A stretch of DNA of 36,730 bases. Source: Bacillota bacterium (lineage in GTDB: Bacteria > Bacillota > TC1). A program made the translations under genes and the position numbers. The notes beneath the pieces are model-generated. The model had not been told where the DNA came from. It did not search any database and saw only the letters and a program-made list of their open reading frames with translations. The stretch covers positions 1 through 36,730 of the forward strand of contig JAQUGR010000011.1 in NCBI GenBank assembly GCA_028683955.1. The letters run 5' to 3'. Shown here piece by piece: positions 26,286-32,934 of the stretch; the first letter of the stretch is position 1, and every line of letters begins with the position of its first letter.

Positions 26286-27380
26286 TTAACCTCTTTTATA
26301 GAATGGAGTCTTAACAATTTTAGCTTCAATATCTTTGCCTCTAATCTCCACTGTAACTACATCATCAATTTTTAATTCTACAGGAACTATTGCTAATCCT
26401 AGGTTTTTACCTAAAGTTGGTGCATAGCTACCAGATGTAATTTCACCTACTAATACTCCATCTTTTTTAACAGGGAAGTGATCTCTTGCTACTCCTCTGC
26501 CAACCATTTCTATACCCACAATTTTTCTTTTTCTACCTTCAGCTTTTTCTTTAGCTAAAGCTTCTTTACCAATAAAGTCACCTTTAGTATCTAGTTCAAC
26601 GAATTTACCTAGACCAGTTTCTAATGGTGAAATTTTATCAGATAGTTCGTGACCATATAAAGGCATTTTCGCTTCAAACCTTAATGTATCTCTTGCGCCT
26701 AATCCACAAGGAATAATATCTTCTGCTCCTGCTTTTAAAATCGCATTCCATACTTGGCTTGTTTTGTCTGCAGCTACATATACTTCAAATCCGTCTTCAC
26801 CTGTATAACCAGTTCTAGATATAATTGCATCAATACCGTCCACTTTTCCTTCAGTGTAATAATAGTATTTAATACTTTCTAGATTAGTCTCTGTCAGTTT
26901 TTGTAGGATTGAAACTGCTAGAGGGCCTTGAATGGCTATTTCACCCATATTAGCTGATTGGTTATCAATTTCAACGTCAAAAGATCCTTTTTGTTCTAAA
27001 ATCCAGCTATGATCTTTATCTGTATTAGATGCATTAACAACTAATAAATATTTAGTATCAGTGTACTTATAAACTAAAAGATCATCAACCGCTTTACCTG
27101 TAGGCATCATTAAAACACCATATTTAATTTGTCCGCCAACCATCGGTGAGATGTCGCTTGAAACTAAATAATTGATAAATGCAGTGGAATCCTTTCCAGT
27201 AATCCAAATTTCACCCATGTGGCTTACATCAAATAATCCACACTTTTCCCTTACAGCTTTATGTTCATCAAGGATTCCTGTGTATTGTACTGGCATATCC
27301 CAGCCACCGAAATCCACCATTGTAGCTCCTAAATCATAGTGATCTTGATTTAGAGGAGTTTTTTTTAAATTTTCAGACAT
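26286..27380 (-). CDS. gcvT: Aminomethyltransferase GcvT (T-protein)
   Basis: GcvT releases ammonia from the aminomethyl-lipoyl H-protein and transfers the one-carbon unit to tetrahydrofolate. The 364 residues include MVDFGGWDMPVQYTG, EHKAVREKCGLFDVSHMGEIWITG, SRTGYTGEDGFEVYV, CGLGARDTLRFEAKMPLYGHEL, and the C-terminal GEITSGSYAPTLGKNLGLAIVP. All are standard. It is first in the gcvT-gcvPA-gcvPB operon, with its own promoter and a short leader and no recognisable glycine riboswitch. Confidence 0.97.
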   Translation of the reverse strand: MSENLKKTPLNQDHYDLGATMVDFGGWDMPVQYTGILDEHKAVREKCGLFDVSHMGEIWITGKDSTAFINYLVSSDISPMVGGQIKYGVLMMPTGKAVDDLLVYKYTDTKYLLVVNASNTDKDHSWILEQKGSFDVEIDNQSANMGEIAIQGPLAVSILQKLTETNLESIKYYYYTEGKVDGIDAIISRTGYTGEDGFEVYVAADKTSQVWNAILKAGAEDIIPCGLGARDTLRFEAKMPLYGHELSDKISPLETGLGKFVELDTKGDFIGKEALAKEKAEGRKRKIVGIEMVGRGVARDHFPVKKDGVLVGEITSGSYAPTLGKNLGLAIVPVELKIDDVVTVEIRGKDIEAKIVKTPFYKRG

Positions 27381-27462
27381 ATGGCACCTCCAATATTAAA
27401 AATAAATTGCATAATTATCCGGGATGTTCAGTCCTCCTACATACTAAAACAACCCATTTTTA

Positions 27463-27491
27463 AGAATATACCAAACTAATATAAAATGCAA
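27463..27491 (-). promoter_or_regulatory. gcv operon promoter
   Basis: TTGCAT (27486-27491), a 17-base spacer and TATTCT (27463-27468) fit a sigma-A promoter. The predicted leader of about 75 bases holds a GGG...CCC hairpin candidate and a GGAGG not linked to a long frame. It is too short for a tandem glycine riboswitch. Confidence 0.5.
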
Positions 27492-27504
27492 TGATTTAAT
27501 TTAT

Positions 27505-28023
27505 CTAAACGTTTTCATAATCGTTTTTAAACCCAATTCTTTTCAAAGCATAGTATAAAGGTATACCTAAAACATAAATAACTAGTGTTTGACCTATTGC
27601 TACCGCTACGCCACTCCAGAAAAATGGAATCTTAAAAAATATTTTCAATTCAAGAGCCACTAATAATGCATTGAAAAATACCCCAGGTGTTAACGTTATA
27701 AAAATATTAATATTTTTCAATCGATAAATTCCATATACCGCCAGCGCACTACCTAAAGTTCCAAATATCATATCAGGCATCATAAAAGGACTCCAGAAAT
27801 TAGCAATAAAACAACCTAAAACAAGTCCAGCTGGCGCACTTTTTCTAAACAATACCAAAACTAATAATGCCTCTGAAATTCTTAATTGAATTGGAATTGG
27901 TAAAAACGGAACATTTATTCCAAAACTTAATGCACCTAAAGAAATTGTTAAAATTACATATATCGATGCTATAATTGCTACCTCAGCTAGATATTTGCTA
28001 TTAGACTTAAAATTAAGATCCAT
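27505..28023 (-). CDS. queT: QueT-family transporter (queuosine precursor, ECF S component)
   Basis: The 172 residues form about five membrane helices. IPIQLRISEALLVLVLFRKSAPAGLVLGCFIANFWSPFMMPDMIFGTLGSALAVYGIY and FFNALLVALELKIFF...AIGQTLVIYVLGIPLYYALKRIG are the distinctive QueT pattern (FRxSEALxxLP, GxxxANF, IVYVLGIPL). Such proteins bind preQ0, preQ1 or queuine for tRNA modification. No preQ1 riboswitch could be recognised upstream. It is divergent from the aquaporin gene. Confidence 0.88.
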   Translation of the reverse strand: MDLNFKSNSKYLAEVAIIASIYVILTISLGALSFGINVPFLPIPIQLRISEALLVLVLFRKSAPAGLVLGCFIANFWSPFMMPDMIFGTLGSALAVYGIYRLKNINIFITLTPGVFFNALLVALELKIFFKIPFFWSGVAVAIGQTLVIYVLGIPLYYALKRIGFKNDYENV

Positions 28024-28088
28024 GTATATCCTCCAAATAAATTATTTACCTCTTAATTCTACCATAAAGTTACTGAATTTTATGTGAT

Positions 28089-28122
28089 ATTATAATTTTT
28101 TATAAATTTATTATGTTATAAT
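28089..28122. promoter_or_regulatory. Divergent -10 elements for queT and the aquaporin gene
   Basis: A plus-strand TGTTATAAT (extended -10; hexamer 28117-28122) precedes the aquaporin gene, and a minus-strand TATAAT (28089-28094) precedes queT. Neither has a good -35 in this very AT-rich stretch. Confidence 0.45.
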
Positions 28123-28156
28123 TGAGCCTATAAAACATAAGAAAGGTGTTGAGAAA

Positions 28157-28912
28157 ATGAAAAAGTATATTTCAGAATTAATCGGAACATTCGCTCTAGT
28201 ATTTATCGGCTCAGGTACTTACATTTTAGCTGGTAACATGGTTGGTCAACTTGGAGTAGCAATAGCCTATGGTCTTGCTATCATTGGTATCTATAGTGCT
28301 ATCGGAAGAGTTTCAGGAGGCCACATTAACCCGGCTGTTACTCTTGGAGCATTAGTAACTAAAAGAATCACTCCTATTGATAGCATATTTTACATAGTAG
28401 CCCAATTCGTTGGAGCAACTTTAGGTGCTATAGCTGTTTGGTTGATTGCTATTGGTAATGCTGATTACAAACTAAGTTACGGCTTAGGACAAAATGGAAT
28501 AGGATCACATACTTTAGGTAGTTATACCATAACCTCTGCAATTATTTTTGAACTTATTGCTACATTCCTATTTGTTTATATCTTCCTATCAGCTACAAGC
28601 AGTTTCCTTAATGGAGCTGAAGGTAAAAAAACACGTCACAATGCAGGACTTGGAATTGGTGTATTCTTTGCATCAGCTTATTTAATGGGTCTTCAAGTTA
28701 GTGGTGCTTCATTAAATCCAGCTCGTAGTTTTGGACCAGCTTTCATCGTTGGTTTTGTTGAAAGATATGCTTGGCAAGAATTATGGATATTCATAGTATT
28801 CCCTGTGATTGGTGGATTACTAGCAGGATTAGTTTACAACTTACTTCATAACAAATCAGATAATGACGAAATTGATGTAGATATTGTTGAAATTGATGTT
28901 GTTGAAGAATAA
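28157..28912 (+). CDS. Aquaporin/MIP-family channel with acidic tail
   Basis: This six-helix channel of 251 residues has both half-helix motifs: SGGHINPAVTLG (NPA 58-60) and SGASLNPARSFGPA (NPA 187-189). By manual alignment to AqpZ the selectivity filter would be S47, Y175, A184 and R190, in place of Phe, His, Thr and Arg. That is neither a standard water filter nor a standard glycerol (GlpF) filter. The C-terminus is a very acidic tail (about 17 residues, DNDEIDVDIVEIDVVEE). It is the only complete plus-strand gene in the window, with GAAAGGTG upstream and a shared terminator downstream. Confidence 0.93.
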   Translation: MKKYISELIGTFALVFIGSGTYILAGNMVGQLGVAIAYGLAIIGIYSAIGRVSGGHINPAVTLGALVTKRITPIDSIFYIVAQFVGATLGAIAVWLIAIGNADYKLSYGLGQNGIGSHTLGSYTITSAIIFELIATFLFVYIFLSATSSFLNGAEGKKTRHNAGLGIGVFFASAYLMGLQVSGASLNPARSFGPAFIVGFVERYAWQELWIFIVFPVIGGLLAGLVYNLLHNKSDNDEIDVDIVEIDVVEE

Positions 28913-29020
28913 AATCAATATCTATTCTTAAAGGCTTTAGATTAACCAAGGCTTTTATTATTACAAAATATATTTAAATTTATAGTCATACTTATATCAA
29001 TCAAAAATATTTTAATAAAC

Positions 29021-29060
29021 AAAAAGAGCTTGAATAGTTCAAATAATTCAAGCTCTTTTT
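29021..29060. terminator. Bidirectional terminator between the aquaporin and rubredoxin genes
   Basis: AAAAAGAGCTTGAAT, a 10-base loop and the exact complement make a 15-bp stem ending in a T-run; the A-run on the other side serves the minus-strand rubredoxin gene. Confidence 0.88.
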
Positions 29061-29069
29061 TTATTTAAA

Positions 29070-29651
29070 TTAATTTTCTTCTTTAACGAAATAATCCTTC
29101 ATCATCATACAAATTGGACAAAACCAATCTTCCGGCAAGTCTTCAAATGCTGTTCCTGGTGCAACTCCTGCTTTAGGATCACCAACTCTTGGATCATAGG
29201 TATAAAAACATGCCTTACATTTATATCTAGCTAAATCAGTGTGCTTATTTAAAGGCTCATTGTTTTTTATACTTTTAGCAATTTGCTCAGTTAAAGAAAC
29301 TTTAACAAATGAATCCTTGGTTAACATACAAATAGGGCAGAACCAATCTTCTGGTAAATCTTCAAATGCTGTTCCTGGTGCAATACCTGCAACAGGATCA
29401 CCGATTCTAGGATCATAAATATACCAACAAGACTTACATTTATATCTATCTAACTCTTTATCTTCAGGAGTAAATCCTTCAACCTTAACTTCTTCCTCAG
29501 GTTCAAAAGCACTTTTATCCCTCATACAAATAGGACAAAACCAATCTTCTGGCAAATCTTCAAATGCTGTTCCTGGATCAATACCTGCCTTAGGATCACC
29601 AACAGCAGGATCATAAGTATACCAACAACTTTTACATGTATATTTTTTCAT
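29070..29651 (-). CDS. Triple rubredoxin-like domain protein
   Basis: The 193 residues contain three rubredoxin modules (about 4-50, 70-116, 143-189), each with two CxxC pairs: C6/C9 with C39/C42, C72/C75 with C105/C108, C145/C148 with C178/C181. Each should bind one iron. [17 protein letters not shown] is identical in all three, pointing to tandem duplication. Canonical rubredoxins read CxxCGY and CPxCG. Here the glycines are Trp or Phe (CKSCWY, CKACFY) and Met (CPICM) in every module. The acidic first linker and longer second linker are distinct. A role in electron transfer or oxidative-stress reduction is likely. Confidence 0.88.
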   Translation of the reverse strand: MKKYTCKSCWYTYDPAVGDPKAGIDPGTAFEDLPEDWFCPICMRDKSAFEPEEEVKVEGFTPEDKELDRYKCKSCWYIYDPRIGDPVAGIAPGTAFEDLPEDWFCPICMLTKDSFVKVSLTEQIAKSIKNNEPLNKHTDLARYKCKACFYTYDPRVGDPKAGVAPGTAFEDLPEDWFCPICMMMKDYFVKEEN

Positions 29652-29691
29652 TATTTTACCTCTTTTTCTCTATAATATTTCTATGATGTTG

Positions 29692-29720
29692 ATTATATCA
29701 AAATCATTCTAATTTGTCTT
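29692..29720 (-). promoter_or_regulatory. Promoter of the triple rubredoxin gene
   Basis: AAGACA (29715-29720), a 17-base spacer and a perfect TATAAT (29692-29697) on the minus strand, about 40 bases upstream of the ATG. The -10 sits in a small TTGAT-ATA-ATCAA palindrome that might bind a regulator. Confidence 0.55.
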
Positions 29721-29767
29721 ACAAAAATACTTATTTAAAAAATTTATTTCTACATATTATGTAATAC

Positions 29768-30238
29768 TTATCCTCTTAAAGAAGCTCTTAATCTAGTAGG
29801 ATTTAATAACAAACCTAATGCATCATAAATATCCTTTACTACTAAATCAGCAATATTGAATAAAATTGTGGCACATCCCTCGTTACCCATAACAGCTATA
29901 CTGACCTTAACCTCTTTAAACATTAATTGATCATTATAACCATTACCTATACCCATAGTTACTTGTGAGCCTAATTCTCTAATGAAATCTCTTTTTTCAA
30001 CCAATTCATTTTCACCCTTAATAACTTGAACCTTCACTGGCAGTTCGCTCATTTCCTTTTCAACTGAACCATAAGTGTCTGCTGTTAAAACATAAATGTC
30101 CACTATTTGAGCTAAATTATCAATTAATTCCTTAAGCCCCTCAATTAACTTTCCATCTTTTGCAATAGTTCCGTTATAATCTAAAATAAGATTCTTAATT
30201 TCTAATTTACCATAACCTGGTATATCTAGATTGAACAT
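29768..30238 (-). CDS. HAD-superfamily protein similar to soluble P-type ATPase domains
   Basis: The 156-residue HAD fold shows motif I as LILDYNGTIA (nucleophile D20, N22), motif II in YVLTADTYGS, and motif IV as MGIGNGYNDQLMFKEV. The D-x-N-G-T form with Asn where most HAD phosphatases have the acid-base Asp, and the GNGxND with VSIAVMGNEGCA tail, resemble the phosphorylation domain of P-type ATPases as stand-alone proteins. Substrate and activity are unknown. It has its own promoter that overlaps the tRNA terminator. Confidence 0.8.
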   Translation of the reverse strand: MFNLDIPGYGKLEIKNLILDYNGTIAKDGKLIEGLKELIDNLAQIVDIYVLTADTYGSVEKEMSELPVKVQVIKGENELVEKRDFIRELGSQVTMGIGNGYNDQLMFKEVKVSIAVMGNEGCATILFNIADLVVKDIYDALGLLLNPTRLRASLRG

Positions 30239-30266
30239 ATAATCACCCCTTTATTTTTATACTCTT

Positions 30267-30295
30267 ATTATACATTATTTTTTTGTTTATGTATA
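30267..30295 (-). promoter_or_regulatory. Promoter of the HAD-family gene
   Basis: TATACA (30290-30295), a 17-base spacer and TATAAT (30267-30272) on the minus strand. The -35 lies just past the T-tract of the tRNA operon terminator. Confidence 0.5.
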
Positions 30296-30298
30296 AAA

Positions 30299-30325
30299 AA
30301 ACCTCCAGTAAATTACTGGAGGTTT
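30299..30325 (-). terminator. Terminator of the tRNA operon
   Basis: AAACCTCCAGTAA and its exact complement form a strong hairpin followed by a seven-base T-run on the minus strand, immediately after tRNA-Leu. Confidence 0.9.
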
Positions 30326-30327
30326 AT

Positions 30328-30416
30328 TGGTGCCTGAGGCCGGACTTGAACCGGCACGGACTTTAACATCCGCAGGATTTTAAGTCCTGTGTGTCTGCCA
30401 ATTCCACCACTCAGGC
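30328..30416 (-). tRNA. tRNA-Leu (UAA)
   Basis: The GCCTGAG acceptor pairs with CTCAGGC, A73 is followed by an encoded CCA, the anticodon loop is CTTAAAA (anticodon UAA), there is a long class II variable arm, and the T-loop is GGTTCAAGTCC. Confidence 0.97.
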
Positions 30417-30445
30417 AATTGACACCAAAAATATTAAGTTTTTAA

Positions 30446-30520
30446 TGGAGGCGACGCCCGGATTTGAACCGGGGATGGAGGTTTTGCAGACCTCTGCCTT
30501 AGCCACTTGGCGACGTCGCC
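30446..30520 (-). tRNA. tRNA-Cys (GCA)
   Basis: The acceptor is GGCGACG/CGTCGCC with U73 (typical for tRNA-Cys) and encoded CCA. The anticodon loop is CTGCAAA (anticodon GCA) and the T-loop is GGTTCAAATCC. Confidence 0.97.
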
Positions 30521-30525
30521 TTATA

Positions 30526-30600
30526 TGGAGCGGAAGACGGGATTCGGACCCGCGACCCTCTCCTTGGCAAGGAGATACTCTACCACTGAGCCACTTCCGC
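30526..30600 (-). tRNA. tRNA-Gly (GCC)
   Basis: The acceptor is GCGGAAG/CTTCCGC with U73 and encoded CCA. The anticodon loop is TTGCCAA (anticodon GCC) and the T-loop is GGTCCGAATCC. Confidence 0.97.
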
Positions 30601-30624
30601 CTATGTGACCCCAAATAAAAAAGT

Positions 30625-30700
30625 TGGTGGGCGTTGACGGGATCGAACCGCCGACATCTTGCTTGTAAGGCAAGCGCTCTCCCAGCTGAGCTAAACGCCC
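30625..30700 (-). tRNA. tRNA-Val (UAC)
   Basis: The acceptor is GGGCGTT/AACGCCC with A73 and encoded CCA. The anticodon loop is CTTACAA (anticodon UAC) and the T-loop is GGTTCGATCCC. It is the first gene of the tRNA operon. Confidence 0.97.
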
Positions 30701-30723
30701 TTGCTTTCATATCACGCTTAATT

Positions 30724-30752
30724 ATTATATAAAACTATATAAATATTGTCAA
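30724..30752 (-). promoter_or_regulatory. Consensus promoter of the tRNA operon
   Basis: TTGACA (30747-30752), a 17-base spacer and TATAAT (30724-30729) on the minus strand match the sigma-A consensus at all twelve positions, fitting strong stable-RNA transcription. It lies just downstream of the flavoprotein stop codon. Confidence 0.88.
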
Positions 30753-30772
30753 TAGAATTATTTAATTAAAAT

Positions 30773-31435
30773 TTAAAATTCTTTACTTGCATTCAAAAGA
30801 TCTTCAATGAATGAATTATCATCCTTTAAATCATACATATCCATTGGTTTGGAGAAATAACTACCTTTAAGAACTGAGTTAGTATCAACACAAAAGTACT
30901 TTATAATTCTTTGCACTGATTCAAGGACTGGATTGATTGAATTCCCATGACTCACTATTAAAAAAATATCTCTAGTATTTTCCCAACGGCTCTTATAAAT
31001 ATTGTTTCCATCAATTTTTTCAAGTGAGGAAACAGCAAAAACCCTATCAATCATACACTTAAATTCACCTGGAATACTCCCATAATAAATTGGAAAAGCA
31101 ATTATGATTTTTTTGGCATTTTTAATTTTATCATAAAGAGCAGTCATGTCATCTTTTGGCTTACAATCCCCATCATTTGATTGACAATATAAACAACCTT
31201 GACAACCCTTTATTTCTAGATTATTAACATATATATATTCAGCTTCAATATTTTTAACTTTTAAAAAGGCTTCGACCAATTTACCAGTGTGACCGTTTTT
31301 TTTAGGACTACCAAATAATACTAATGCGTTTTCACCATATCCATTAGATAAATCTTGAAGTTCGTGCTTTTCATGTTTATCACTTGATTTATGTTTATCA
31401 CTCTTCTTCTTTTTCCCTTTATCCTTGTCACCCAT
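30773..31435 (-). CDS. Iron-sulfur flavoprotein-like NAD(P)H-dependent oxidoreductase
   Basis: The 220 residues form a flavodoxin-like FMN domain: LVLFGSPKKNGHTGKLVEAFL binds the FMN phosphate, with IIIAFPIYYGSIPGEFKCMIDR later. The compact cluster motif C78-x2-C81-x2-C84-x6-C91 (KGCQGCLYCQSNDGDC) resembles the 4Fe-4S site of the Methanosarcina Isf family. The N-terminal 25 residues are an unusual Lys/His/Asp-rich stretch (MGDKDKGKKKKSDKHKSSDK and on). It follows rnpB with about 20 bases between and no terminator. Electron transfer in anaerobic metabolism or oxidant reduction is the likely role. Confidence 0.85.
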   Translation of the reverse strand: MGDKDKGKKKKSDKHKSSDKHEKHELQDLSNGYGENALVLFGSPKKNGHTGKLVEAFLKVKNIEAEYIYVNNLEIKGCQGCLYCQSNDGDCKPKDDMTALYDKIKNAKKIIIAFPIYYGSIPGEFKCMIDRVFAVSSLEKIDGNNIYKSRWENTRDIFLIVSHGNSINPVLESVQRIIKYFCVDTNSVLKGSYFSKPMDMYDLKDDNSFIEDLLNASKEF

Positions 31436-31456
31436 ATTTTTACCACCTATTTAATT

Positions 31457-31822
31457 GACTGGAATTACATTAAGCCTGATTCTGTCTTAGGATAATCATC
31501 TATCTAATCCATTTCTGGATTCCCGCCGCCAGTTCTTAATTCCCTTAAGCAGGTTCCCCTCTCAGAGGGTTTCTAGCAAGATGGGGTTTACGTCGTCTCA
31601 CTCCTTTTATTACTAAAAGGCATCGTCACTATAGCACTTTTACAACCTACTAGTTCCATTTAGGAAACTTTCGGTAGCCGTTAGGTTACCCTCCCAAAGG
31701 TTGCCCTTTGCACCTTTTCTACAAGCAGGCTCCACGCCTTGTGTAAATCACATCACAGCTTGTGCCAGCCAGGACTTTCCTCAAGGATTATTAATCCCCG
31801 CGATTATCTTGTAATTCCAATC
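31457..31822 (-). ncRNA. rnpB: RNase P catalytic RNA
   Basis: On the minus strand the 366-base RNA carries GAGGAAAGTCC near its 5' end, AAAGTGCTATAGTGACG and GACGACGTAAACCCC mid-molecule, and CAGAATCAGGCTTA near its 3' end, all landmarks of bacterial RNase P RNA. The ends pair as helix P1 (GATTGGAATTACA with TGTAATTCCAGTC), which fixes the boundaries. The 5' end is only 5 bases from the stop codon of the upstream gene. Confidence 0.95.
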
Positions 31823-31827
31823 ATTTA

Positions 31828-32331
31828 TTATTTTACCACACTATAGTCCCTTTTCAAAGCATCTCCCAAATACAAACCATTATTGAAAAATTCAACAACC
31901 TTGCCATCAAAAGTAAATTTAATACTATCATAATCAGTAAAATCACCAATAGTATTTACTATAGACATTATATATAGATAATTAACTTCCAAACCATAAT
32001 TAACTGCTAATACGTTTTTAGATAAATCAACTATTAATATATTATTTTCCTTATCAACTTTACTTGAATTATATTTAACATCTACTGGGAATAAATTATC
32101 TAAACTTTGGTCATCTGTACCTTTAAACAAGTTAGTTAATAGAATTTCCAAATCAGCATTACCATCAACTGTAACTATTTTTTTTTCTAAGACATAATCT
32201 GTTGGGTTTATATAATATAAAGTTAAGTCTGTCTTTTTCACATCAGACCCACCAAATACTAAGATAATTGCTAGCACAAATAATAATCCAAACACTAAGC
32301 CAAGTCCAGCAAACACTCTTTTATCAACCAT
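31828..32331 (-). CDS. Membrane-anchored GerMN-domain protein
   Basis: The 167 residues have one N-terminal transmembrane helix (VFAGLGLVFGLLFVLAIILVF, no lipobox cysteine) and a GerMN domain: TDLTLYYINPTDYVLEKKIVTVDGNADLEILLTNLFKG, NNILIVDLSKNVLAVN, and SIVNTIGDFTDYDSIKFTFDGK. The domain is known from spore germination protein GerM and from lipoproteins of Firmicutes; it probably binds cell-wall or surface ligands. It overlaps mobA by 8 bases. Its last codons contain the rnpB promoter. Confidence 0.85.
   Translation of the reverse strand: MVDKRVFAGLGLVFGLLFVLAIILVFGGSDVKKTDLTLYYINPTDYVLEKKIVTVDGNADLEILLTNLFKGTDDQSLDNLFPVDVKYNSSKVDKENNILIVDLSKNVLAVNYGLEVNYLYIMSIVNTIGDFTDYDSIKFTFDGKVVEFFNNGLYLGDALKRDYSVVK
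31830..31857 (-). promoter_or_regulatory. rnpB promoter inside the GerMN gene
   Basis: TTGAAA (31852-31857), a 16-base spacer and TAAAAT (31830-31835) predict a start at 31822-31823, exactly the P1-defined 5' end of rnpB. The -10 overlaps the stop codon of the GerMN gene by one base. Confidence 0.65.
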
Positions 32332-32926
32332 TAAACACCTCTAATAAACTATTATAATCAACTTCATCATTAATATTAAATAACATTTCTTTTCCAAATT
32401 CTTTAATTATTAATTCTCTATCGATTGTTTTAACTAAATTCAATTTATCCATAAATGAAATAAAACCATTAACACTTTTCTTATTATCTTTGATAAATTC
32501 AAATGCATATGGTAAAACTTGCGTTGAATACAAGCTTAACATTGGTTCAAAACCCATACTTGATAAAGGAGCCACAACATATCCATCAATGTTTTTAACT
32601 AATACATTAATAATACCACCATTAATTAATGGCATATCACAAGATGTAATAAAAGACCATGTTGTATCAACTGCACTAATACCAGAAATCAAACCAATTA
32701 AAGGCCCTTGGTCTTTTTCTATGTCAGGAACAAATCTTACATTATTTAAAAAACTATATTTTTCCTGTTCATTTGTAACTATTAGTATTGATTTAACATA
32801 TGGTCTTATGGACATGATAACATGTTCAATTAAAGTAATATTCCCTAGTCTTAGTAAACTTTTATCCCTACCCATTCGACTACTTTTACCTCCAGCAAGG
32901 ATAATAGCTGTAATTTCAGTATTCAT
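32324..32926 (-). CDS. mobA: Molybdenum cofactor guanylyltransferase MobA
   Basis: MobA attaches GMP to molybdopterin to make the guanine dinucleotide cofactor. The 200 residues start ITAIILAGGKSSRMGRDKSLL (nucleotide-binding loop), followed by FVPDIEKDQGPLIGLISGI and FITSCDMPLINGGII. Unlike the MocA-like domain at 9865-11157, this one has the full MobA signature, so the organism may make both cofactor forms. It lies 8 bases after ruvB, far from the moa genes, in the ruv operon. Confidence 0.92.
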   Translation of the reverse strand: MNTEITAIILAGGKSSRMGRDKSLLRLGNITLIEHVIMSIRPYVKSILIVTNEQEKYSFLNNVRFVPDIEKDQGPLIGLISGISAVDTTWSFITSCDMPLINGGIINVLVKNIDGYVVAPLSSMGFEPMLSLYSTQVLPYAFEFIKDNKKSVNGFISFMDKLNLVKTIDRELIIKEFGKEMLFNINDEVDYNSLLEVFNG

Positions 32927-32934
32927 TTTATCAC

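Noticed and set aside
27381-27504. Glycine or tetrahydrofolate riboswitch ahead of gcvT
   Set aside because: The segment is too short for a tandem glycine aptamer and the conserved core blocks of either class could not be found.
28024-28088. preQ1 riboswitch ahead of queT
   Set aside because: No hairpin with the conserved C-rich and A-rich tail of preQ1-I was seen.
28926-28960. AAGGCTTT repeats after the aquaporin gene as a terminator
   Set aside because: The two copies are direct repeats, not inverted, so no stem forms; the true terminator is at 29021-29060.
30391-30710. Protein-coding frames across the tRNA cluster on either strand
   Set aside because: These frames come from the four tRNA genes, which fold and carry encoded CCA ends.
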